DNA of 5,501 nt from Lachnospiraceae bacterium (GTDB taxonomy: Bacteria; Bacillota; Clostridia; Lachnospirales; Lachnospiraceae), in NCBI GenBank assembly GCA_009787745.1, contig WQST01000172.1, forward strand, positions 1-5,501. Direction: 5' to 3'. Positions 1-5,501 of this stretch are shown here, one piece after another. Numbering within the stretch: position 1 is the stretch's first letter; every line of letters starts with the position of its first letter. Under the pieces are notes generated by a model. That model saw only the letters and a list, made by a program, of their open reading frames with translations, had not been told where the DNA came from and did not search any database. Made by a program: the position numbers and the translations under genes.

Positions 1-2001
1 AATCCCCGCGGCTCTCGCCAGCTGCGCCAGACGGCAAATCGATTCTTCTACTTCACCGGGGGCAACCATCATCAAATCCGCCAACTCATCAACAATAATA
101 ACAATCTGCGGTAACGGCTTGATATTTTCAGGGTCGTCATTATACTTCAACTCGGCAATCTTTTTATTATAACCCTTCAAATCCCTGACATTATAATCGG
201 CGAATTTCTGATAACGGTCTGTCATTTCCGCAACCCCCCAATGAAGGGCGGACGCCGCTTTCTTAGGGTCGGTCACGACAGGAATCAAAAGATGCGGAAT
301 ACCGTTATAGACACTTAACTCGACCACCTTCGGGTCAATCATAATTAATTTTACATTATCAGGGTGCGCTTTATATAAAATGCTCATAATCAGTGTATTG
401 ATACAAACGGATTTACCCGAACCCGTCGCCCCGGCAATCAACATATGCGGCATTCTGGCAATATCGGAGACAATAATCTGACCACCGATATCCTTACCGA
501 CAGCGAAAGCAATATCCGAAGGGAAATCACTAAACTCCCTTGATTCGATCAAATCACGGAAAGCAACCATCGTATTTTCTTTGTTGGGAACCTCAATTCC
601 AATCGCCGCTTTACCGGGAATCGGTGCTTCAATGCGGATATCCGTCGCCGCCAAATTGAGCTTTATATCATCTTGCAGACTAACAATTTTACTGACCTTG
701 ACGCCCTGATCAGGTTGCATTTCATATCTCGTCACCGCCGGACCCTGACTTATTTCTGTCATTGTCACCTTTACCCCAAAGGTCAGTAACGTTTGCTGTA
801 ACCGCGCCGCCGTCTCTTTTAATTCACGCGTTTGATCACCTTTATTCTTTGCTTTTCCGGAACTCAATTTGTTAATCGGAGGAAATATGTATTTCTTCGG
901 AACACTGCTGACGGCATTCTTGCTATCTATTTCGCGGGCAATATCATTGCCTGCCGATGGTGGTTCTTTTACCTCTTTTCGCTTAGTTACATTCGCTTCT
1001 TCATCAGCATAACCGATACTGCGATGCAATTCATCGCCGCTGATTCGTATCTCATCATCGGCTTTCTTACCCGCATCCTCGGAAAAATTCCCATGAATTT
1101 TTACTTTGTCAAAATCAATCTCGCCATTCAAACGATCATCAAAATCATTCAGCGTAATCTCATGCATATCGTCACGGAATTTACGGTTTTCATTGACTGA
1201 ATCAGTCAATTTGACATCCTGCATGACGCCGCGAACCACCTTGTCACGCCGCAAAATTTTCTCATTTTCCTGTTCTTCACTGTTACGGCGTTTTTCTTCC
1301 GCCATCTCTTCGCGCCTAATCCTGTTTTGTTCCCGCCGAATCGCGGCGTCCTCACGTGAAAACCGATAAATCCGCTCCCCGCCGCTTTTTACCCCCGACA
1401 TAAAAGAGCGGTTTGTCAGTATTACAAAAGATATAATCACTAAAACAGCCTGTAAAAGCACTATTCCGACCGAACCTAAATACTTAAATAACAAATAATA
1501 AAGGCTTCCGCCCAGTAAACCGCCGCCGACACGCCTGCTTTCTTCGCTTAAACCGCGGGCATAAATTTCTTTGATATCATGTTCAGAACCTGCCGATAAA
1601 GGGAATGATATCATATCACAAGTAATCCCGGCCATCAGATAAAGAACAACCCACGCAAAAACCTTCCGTCCGGCAACAAAGCTTCCCGCATTAGAAATAC
1701 CAAAGTAAATAATAAAAAATAAAAAAATCGGGGTTATGTAAGCAGGTAAACCAAAAACGCCAAACATAAACCGGCTGACACTTGCCCCAACCTTCCCCAT
1801 AATTTGGAAATTACACAAAAACAAAAAAATCACCACCGCCATCATGCTGATGAAAACAATTTCGCTTTTGAGATTATGATCAAGCGGTTCACTCTCCGCT
1901 CCTTTAGTATTAGTATTTCGCTTAGCCGAAGCCGGCCTCTTACGAGTACTTCCCGCACGAGTAGTACCTGACCCCGTCTTCCGCCCATTACCTGTTGCCA
2001 T
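1..2001 (-). CDS. ftsK: DNA translocase FtsK/SpoIIIE (5' 667 codons; C-terminus beyond the window)
   Basis: Membrane-anchored, ATP-driven DNA pump that moves chromosomal DNA through the closing septum in division or sporulation. Translating the minus strand from the ATG at 2001 gives 667 uninterrupted codons reaching base 1, so the 3' end is missing. Seen in order: a basic, Ser/Thr-rich N-terminus (about 1-35); four hydrophobic stretches (about 47-66, 80-103, 113-133 and 163-195); a highly charged, coiled-coil-like linker (about 205-370); then the start of the RecA-like motor. Walker A is GATGSGKS (524-531, Lys530) and Walker B is IVIIVDEL (633-640, Asp638-Glu639). The stretch from IDPKVVELSVYNGIPHLL (about 555-572) through VVTDPKKAA is typical of FtsK/SpoIIIE. 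The rest of the motor and the DNA-reading gamma winged helix should lie beyond base 1. AGGA sits 7 nt before the ATG. The gene follows the TepA-like gene after 85 nt and has its own promoter candidate. FtsK and SpoIIIE cannot be told apart from this part. Confidence 0.96.
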   Translation of the reverse strand, partial: MATGNGRKTGSGTTRAGSTRKRPASAKRNTNTKGAESEPLDHNLKSEIVFISMMAVVIFLFLCNFQIMGKVGASVSRFMFGVFGLPAYITPIFLFFIIYFGISNAGSFVAGRKVFAWVVLYLMAGITCDMISFPLSAGSEHDIKEIYARGLSEESRRVGGGLLGGSLYYLLFKYLGSVGIVLLQAVLVIISFVILTNRSFMSGVKSGGERIYRFSREDAAIRREQNRIRREEMAEEKRRNSEEQENEKILRRDKVVRGVMQDVKLTDSVNENRKFRDDMHEITLNDFDDRLNGEIDFDKVKIHGNFSEDAGKKADDEIRISGDELHRSIGYADEEANVTKRKEVKEPPSAGNDIAREIDSKNAVSSVPKKYIFPPINKLSSGKAKNKGDQTRELKETAARLQQTLLTFGVKVTMTEISQGPAVTRYEMQPDQGVKVSKIVSLQDDIKLNLAATDIRIEAPIPGKAAIGIEVPNKENTMVAFRDLIESREFSDFPSDIAFAVGKDIGGQIIVSDIARMPHMLIAGATGSGKSVCINTLIMSILYKAHPDNVKLIMIDPKVVELSVYNGIPHLLIPVVTDPKKAASALHWGVAEMTDRYQKFADYNVRDLKGYNKKIAELKYNDDPENIKPLPQIVIIVDELADLMMVAPGEVEESICRLAQLARAAGI

Positions 2002-2034
2002 TAAATATTCCTATTCTAATTCCGCTATACTACA

Positions 2035-2058
2035 CCATTATGTCGTTTAGACTAATGG
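2035..2058 (-). promoter_or_regulatory. Stem-loop in the ftsK 5' leader
   Basis: Inverted repeat CCATTA/TAATGG continues inward as GTC/GAC, giving a 9-bp stem with one unpaired base on one side and a 5-nt loop. It lies between the TepA-like stop codon and the ftsK start and has no run of U after it, so it does not look like a Rho-independent terminator. If the promoter at 2075-2103 is used, the stem-loop would sit about 10 nt from the 5' end of the ftsK message. A role in transcript stability or expression control is inference. Confidence 0.5.
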
Positions 2059-2074
2059 CGGGATTTATAATCTA

Positions 2075-2103
2075 ATTCTAAATGAGCTAGTCAGCATTGT
2101 CAA
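2075..2103 (-). promoter_or_regulatory. Sigma-A-type promoter for ftsK
   Basis: On the minus strand a perfect -35 box TTGACA (2103-2098) is followed, after exactly 17 bp, by TAGAAT (2080-2075), which matches the -10 consensus TATAAT at five of six positions. Transcription would start near 2068 and leave a leader of about 66 nt before the ftsK ATG at 2001. The -35 box lies in the last codons of the TepA-like gene and the -10 box lies just past its TAG stop. This would let ftsK be transcribed apart from the gene upstream. The call rests on sequence match and position only. Confidence 0.7.
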
Positions 2104-2842
2104 TCTTTTCCTTTACCTTTGCATCAATCATTTCATGCAATTTCCCCACCGCTTCCTTAATTCCCCCCGTCGAATCAATCAAGCCTTCCGCAACAGCCTC
2201 GTCACCTACCAAAATACTGCCGACATCCTTTGTTAAAAAACCTGTTTCCATCATCAGTTCCTCAAACCGCTCTTGTTCAATCCCGCAGTGGGTAACAACA
2301 AAACCCGTAATCCGATCCTGAATCTGCTTAAAATAGTCAAACGTCTGCGGCACCCCAATCACCATTCCGTTAAGCCTGACAGGATGAATCACCATCGTCC
2401 CCGAAGGCACAACAAAAGAATAATCCGTCGAAACCGCAATCGGTACCCCGATCGAATGGCTGCCGCCTAAAACGAGCGAAACTGTCGGCTTGGATAAAGA
2501 CGCGATCATTTCCGCAATCGCAAGCCCCGCTTCGACATCTCCGCCCATCGTATTAAGCAAAATAAGCACCCCGTCGATTTCATTGGAATCCTCAATCGAA
2601 GCAAGTTTCGGCAAAACATGTTCATATTTCGTTGATTTAGAATTACTGCCTAAGTTTTCATGCCCTTCAATTTCACCGATTATACTCAGTAAATGAATTT
2701 TATGATTCTGCGGATTCTTATCAAGCAAAGACTGCCCCGTATCCTCGATACGTTCGTCTTTTGCTTTCTCAACCTTTACTTTTTTTTCTTCTTCATCAAG
2801 ATTTCCGTCTGTATTCCCTATGCTTCTCCGTTTATTTTCCAT
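2087..2842 (-). CDS. tepA: TepA-like ClpP-class serine protease
   Basis: Probable cytoplasmic serine peptidase of the ClpP/crotonase fold. The B. subtilis member TepA was named for enhancing protein translocation, and the substrate is unknown here. The product is 251 aa from the ATG at 2842. A charged, Lys/Glu/Asp-rich N-terminus (about 1-45) with no signal peptide or membrane segment precedes the protease core (about 48-235). GGSHSIG (126-132) matches the ClpP nucleophile motif with Ser130, and MVIHPV (150-155) holds the base His153. Their 23-residue spacing is close to that in ClpP. LLNTMGGDVEAGLAIAEMI and GVPQTFDYF are typical of the TepA group. The third residue is less clear: Asp206 is the nearest candidate. 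A second in-frame ATG lies 15 nt upstream at 2857 with only weak AGAAG before it. I prefer 2842 because GGAG precedes it by 9 nt. The next gene is ftsK, an arrangement shared with tepA-spoIIIE of Bacillus. Confidence 0.9.
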   Translation of the reverse strand: MENKRRSIGNTDGNLDEEEKKVKVEKAKDERIEDTGQSLLDKNPQNHKIHLLSIIGEIEGHENLGSNSKSTKYEHVLPKLASIEDSNEIDGVLILLNTMGGDVEAGLAIAEMIASLSKPTVSLVLGGSHSIGVPIAVSTDYSFVVPSGTMVIHPVRLNGMVIGVPQTFDYFKQIQDRITGFVVTHCGIEQERFEELMMETGFLTKDVGSILVGDEAVAEGLIDSTGGIKEAVGKLHEMIDAKVKEKIDNAD

Positions 2843-2851
2843 TTTCCGCGT

Positions 2852-2855
2852 CTCC
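2852..2855 (-). promoter_or_regulatory. Ribosome binding site favouring the inner TepA start
   Basis: GGAG lies 9 nt upstream of the ATG at 2842, and its first G belongs to the alternative upstream ATG at 2857. That upstream ATG has only an A-rich AGAAG sequence close to it. This favours the shorter protein, though not decisively. Confidence 0.45.
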
Positions 2856-2880
2856 ATTTTCTTCTATTTGAATTAAAGTA

Positions 2881-2911
2881 AATTAAAAAGAACCGCTTTG
2901 CAGTTCTTCCT
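2881..2911 (-). terminator. Rho-independent terminator after the pseudouridine synthase gene
   Basis: On the minus strand AGGAAGAACUGC and GCGGUUCUUUUU pair around an AAA loop, forming a stem of up to 12 bp that includes U-G and G-U wobbles, with the U-run at its foot and then AAUUU. Read from the plus strand, one inner pair becomes a C-A mismatch, so the structure fits minus-strand transcription better. It begins about 46 nt after the pseudouridine synthase stop and ends about 40 nt before the preferred TepA start. The stem foot is AU-rich and few U residues lie beyond it, so it may be leaky. Confidence 0.65.
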
Positions 2912-2957
2912 AGTGTGTGTAAATTTTTTAATTTTATTAGTAATGCGATGCTTTCTT

Positions 2958-3974
2958 TTATGGTTTATCATACTTTAAATGCTTATTACACCCCATCTGC
3001 GCAAATATCTCAGGCAACGGCGCAATTATTTCCGCTTCACTTAAATCCGCCAATTCTCCTGTCAGTAGCGGAAAACAAACCCGATACGCATGAAGTAGCT
3101 GACTCTCGACACCATAAAGCCGCTTATATTTATCATTAAACTCACGATCGCCGTACTTATAATCCCCGACGAGCGGATGCCCTATCGCGGCGAAATGCGC
3201 GCGGATTTGGTGCGTCTTACCTGTCACCAGTTTTGCTTCTATTAAGGTATATTCAGAATAATTCTTAAGCGGTTTATATTCAGTCAGAACTTCCGCACCT
3301 TTTTTGCTGTAATAAAAATTGTTAAAGCCATTCACTACCTTAACCTTATTCGCCTTTTCATCCTTTAACAAATATCCCTTAAGTTCCCCCCCATCCGTAA
3401 TCTGCCCTTTAACTAAAAGCTGATAATATTTCTTAAGTTCATTTTCTTTTATTAACCTGCTAATCTCCTGACTGCCGTAAAGTGTTTTTCCGCACAGCAC
3501 AAGGCCGCCTGTATTGCGGTCTAAGCGATTAAGAATTGACGGTTTAAAAGTTTTTAAACTCTCCTCTTTTATCTGTTCAGACTTAAGCAAGTAACCGATC
3601 AACCACTCATTTATAGAATAATCTGATGGTTTCGCTTTTTGACAAAGTAAACCGACAGGCTTACCGACTACCAAAAGATGCTCATTTTCAAAAACTCTTT
3701 CGATATTTTTCATTTTTTCAAAGGCTTCATAATAATTATCAACCGCTGCGAAAGAAGATTGAAACTTCTTGATAGTATCTTCCGATAAGAAAAAAGTAAC
3801 TTCATCACCAATTATAACTTTCTCACGGCCGTTTGCTTTCTTACCGTTTAAGGTAATATTCTTTTTACGCAGCATCTTATAAATAAAGCTTTTTTCGGCT
3901 TTCGGTAAGTATTTATGTAAGAATTTATCCAACCGTTGATTAGCTTCATTAGCAGTAATAATTCTTTTATGCAC
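2958..3974 (-). CDS. RluA-family pseudouridine synthase (RluC/RluD-like)
   Basis: Converts specific uridines to pseudouridine in RNA. By family resemblance the likely target is 23S rRNA, but the modified position cannot be read from sequence. The product is 338 aa, the usual size for this group. An N-terminal S4 RNA-binding domain spans about 12-65 (NQRLDKFLHKYL through GDEVTFF). The catalytic domain follows: NRLDRNTGGLVL (149-160) contains the catalytic Asp152, KYYQLLVKG (182-190) carries the conserved Tyr184, and TGKTHQIRAH with GHPLVGD (251-271) is the C-terminal family signature. Asn replaces the His of the better-known HRLD motif, a variant I recall as common in clostridial members. The start is GTG at 3974, 22 nt after the YgiQ stop, with a strong AAAGGAG before it. 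The short gap suggests co-transcription with ygiQ. A probable terminator follows the gene. Confidence 0.95.
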   Translation of the reverse strand: MHKRIITANEANQRLDKFLHKYLPKAEKSFIYKMLRKKNITLNGKKANGREKVIIGDEVTFFLSEDTIKKFQSSFAAVDNYYEAFEKMKNIERVFENEHLLVVGKPVGLLCQKAKPSDYSINEWLIGYLLKSEQIKEESLKTFKPSILNRLDRNTGGLVLCGKTLYGSQEISRLIKENELKKYYQLLVKGQITDGGELKGYLLKDEKANKVKVVNGFNNFYYSKKGAEVLTEYKPLKNYSEYTLIEAKLVTGKTHQIRAHFAAIGHPLVGDYKYGDREFNDKYKRLYGVESQLLHAYRVCFPLLTGELADLSEAEIIAPLPEIFAQMGCNKHLKYDKP

Positions 3975-3979
3975 ACTAA

Positions 3980-3986
3980 CTCCTTT
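3980..3986 (-). promoter_or_regulatory. Shine-Dalgarno site for the GTG start
   Basis: AAAGGAG ends 5 nt before the GTG at 3974-3972. It supports a non-ATG start for the pseudouridine synthase, since no nearby in-frame ATG has a comparable site and the S4 domain begins within the first dozen residues. Confidence 0.75.
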
Positions 3987-3996
3987 GAGTAAAGAT

Positions 3997-5501
3997 TCAT
4001 CTTATCGTCTTTTTCTTATGAACATTCCGAATCGTTTTCTTAATTTTAGATTTCTTCTTAACCTCTTTTTCCGCCTTCTTCTTAACTAGGCGCGGACGAA
4101 TCAAACACTTTTTCTCAAACCCGATCAAATCCTCACGCCCGGCGGATGTTAACGCTTCCCTCACCAAATCATAATTTTTCGGATTCCGATACTGAATCAA
4201 CGCACGCTGCATCGCCTTTTCATGCGGGTTACGGCAAACATACACCGATTTTAAGTCACGCGGGTCAAGCCCCGTATAATACATAACCGTTGATAACGCT
4301 CCGGGAGTCGGATAAAAATCCTGTACCTGCTCGGGATGGATGCCATGATTATGCAAATATTCCGCCAATGCAATCGCTTCCTTTAAATTCGAACCGGGAT
4401 GCGACGACATTAAATACGGCACGAGGAACTGCTTTTTATCTTTTTGGTCATTTAAGTCCTTAAATTTTGCCGCGAAAATTTCATAAATGCGATTACTCGG
4501 TTTTCCCATAAGGCAAAGCACCGCATCCGCAATATGTTCAGGCGCCACCTTTAACTGCCCGCTGATATGATGTTCCACCAGTTCACTAAAAAAGCCCGTA
4601 TCACGGTCAGCCATCAAATAGTCAAAGCGCAGACCCGAACGAATAAAAACCTTTTTAACCCCTGGTAATTTTCTAAGCTTCCTGAGTAATTGCAAATAAT
4701 CATTGTGGGAAACGGAAAGATTCGGACAAGGTTTCGGATAAAGGCATTGGCGGTCAGCGCAAACCCCTTTTGTTAACTGCTTCTCACATGAAGGTCGGCG
4801 AAAATTAGCTGTCGGCCCGCCGACATCATGAATATATCCTTTGAAATCTTTATCATTTATAAGAATTTCCGCTTCTTTTATCAATGATTCATGACTTCGG
4901 CTCTGAATGCTTCGCCCCTGATGAAAATGTAAAGCACAAAATGAACAACCGCCAAAACACCCTCTGCTACTGGTTAACGAAAATTTCACTTCCCGAATAG
5001 CGGGAATGCCGCCATCTTTTTCATAATCGGGGTGATAAGTGCGCATATAAGGCAAAGCATAAATATCATCCATTTCGAGCGTTGTGAGCGGTTCACTCGG
5101 TGGATTTACCACGATATTGATATCATTCGGATAGGCTTCATATAGTATTTTTGCGGTGATAGCATCGGTATTTTTTATCTGAACCTGAAAGCTTTCGGCA
5201 TATTTACGCGGCTGCGTTTTCATCGCCGTATAATCAGGCAGTTTAATGACTTCATTATTATTCTTAAGTGAAGCGGCATCCTTCGTTTTATAAACAGTTC
5301 CTTTAACAAAAGTAATATCCTTCACATTTATCCCGCTATTAAGTGCATCAGCAACCGAAACAACCGCCTTTTCAGCCATTCCATACAGCAAAATATCCGC
5401 TTGCGAATCCAGTAAAACCGAGCGTTTAAACGACTTCTCCCAATAATCAAAATGCGCTAGCCGCCGTAAACTCGCTTCAATACCGCCGATTATGATCGGT
5501 A
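3997..5501 (-). CDS. ygiQ: YgiQ/UPF0313 family radical SAM protein (N-terminus beyond the window)
   Basis: Radical SAM enzyme of the YgiQ family; I know of no settled substrate. The frame stays open to the window edge, giving 500 residues ending at a TGA at 3999-3997. The first visible residues, PIIIGGIEASLRRLAHFDYW, are the family's conserved N-terminal block, so roughly 130-150 residues are missing and the TTG at 5391 is internal, not the start. The radical SAM motif is GCFGGCSFC, with CxxxCxxC cysteines at visible residues 181, 185 and 188, which bind the [4Fe-4S] cluster that cleaves S-adenosylmethionine. A second Cys group (238, 247, 252, 258) follows HDVGGPTANF. The C-terminal block QVQDFYPTPGALST through GLDP and KAMQRALIQYRNPKNY is a YgiQ hallmark. 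The last 30 or so residues are a Lys-rich tail. It is the upstream gene of a probable two-gene unit with the pseudouridine synthase. Confidence 0.96.
   Translation of the reverse strand, partial: PIIIGGIEASLRRLAHFDYWEKSFKRSVLLDSQADILLYGMAEKAVVSVADALNSGINVKDITFVKGTVYKTKDAASLKNNNEVIKLPDYTAMKTQPRKYAESFQVQIKNTDAITAKILYEAYPNDINIVVNPPSEPLTTLEMDDIYALPYMRTYHPDYEKDGGIPAIREVKFSLTSSRGCFGGCSFCALHFHQGRSIQSRSHESLIKEAEILINDKDFKGYIHDVGGPTANFRRPSCEKQLTKGVCADRQCLYPKPCPNLSVSHNDYLQLLRKLRKLPGVKKVFIRSGLRFDYLMADRDTGFFSELVEHHISGQLKVAPEHIADAVLCLMGKPSNRIYEIFAAKFKDLNDQKDKKQFLVPYLMSSHPGSNLKEAIALAEYLHNHGIHPEQVQDFYPTPGALSTVMYYTGLDPRDLKSVYVCRNPHEKAMQRALIQYRNPKNYDLVREALTSAGREDLIGFEKKCLIRPRLVKKKAEKEVKKKSKIKKTIRNVHKKKTIR

Noticed and set aside
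832..1369. Two plus-strand open frames (832-1200 and 1106-1369)
   Set aside because: They lie opposite the continuous ftsK frame, in the linker region, show no recognisable domain and overlap each other. They are shadows of ftsK.
2015..2078. Eight-base direct repeat GAATTAGA (minus strand) at 2078-2071 and 2022-2015 flanking the ftsK leader
   Set aside because: It is short and AT-rich in an AT-rich gap, so chance is a sufficient explanation.
2002..2086. A small gene between the TepA-like gene and ftsK, as in Bacillus where a short gene sits there
   Set aside because: The gap is only 85 nt and is taken up by promoter, stem-loop and ribosome binding site, with no supported small coding frame.
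2097..3139. Several short plus-strand frames opposite the TepA-like and pseudouridine synthase genes
   Set aside because: All are 62-74 codons, show no recognisable motif and are antisense to confidently identified proteins, so they are shadow frames.
5389..5391. TTG at 5391 as the start of the YgiQ protein
   Set aside because: The frame continues upstream to the window edge and encodes the conserved PIIIGGIEASLRRLAHFDYW block, so this codon is an internal leucine.
1..5501. A new defence, mobile or biosynthetic system
   Set aside because: All coding space is covered by four recognisable housekeeping families in one orientation with conserved neighbours, and no repeats, integrase, transposase or unassigned gene is present.

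Overview
This window reads as ordinary core chromosome from a low-to-moderate GC, Gram-positive bacterium of the Bacillota, most probably class Clostridia and possibly Lachnospiraceae-like. The basis is recalled family resemblance only: a TepA-type ClpP-like protein directly upstream of a SpoIIIE/FtsK gene (a Bacillota synteny also seen as tepA-spoIIIE in Bacillus subtilis), an RluA-family enzyme with an NRLDRNT catalytic motif, and a clostridial-looking YgiQ protein. No search was run, so genus and species cannot be given.

All four genes lie on the minus strand, so transcription runs from high to low coordinates. (1) 5501-3997: most of a YgiQ/UPF0313 radical SAM protein, with its N-terminus outside the window. 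(2) 3974-2958: an RluA-family 23S rRNA pseudouridine synthase with an S4 domain, starting at GTG 22 nt after the YgiQ stop. A probable Rho-independent terminator (about 2911-2881) follows it. (3) 2842-2087 (or from 2857): a TepA-like, ClpP-class serine protease. (4) 2001-1: the first 667 codons of an FtsK/SpoIIIE DNA translocase, with four membrane segments, the Walker A and B motifs and an open C-terminal end.

The layout suggests two units: ygiQ-rluA-family, closed by the terminator, and tepA-ftsK. A strong sigma-A-type promoter (TTGACA, 17 bp, TAGAAT) lies across the 3' end of the TepA gene. It would give ftsK its own transcript with a leader of about 66 nt that begins with a stem-loop. No convincing promoter was found for the TepA gene in the short AT-rich gap after the terminator.

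The products have separate jobs: a radical SAM enzyme of unsettled role, rRNA modification, a ClpP-like protease, and chromosome segregation at the division septum. I saw no mobile element, CRISPR array, tRNA, rRNA or phage signature, and no evidence of a novel system. The points worth a second look are regulatory signals and a few residue-level details.
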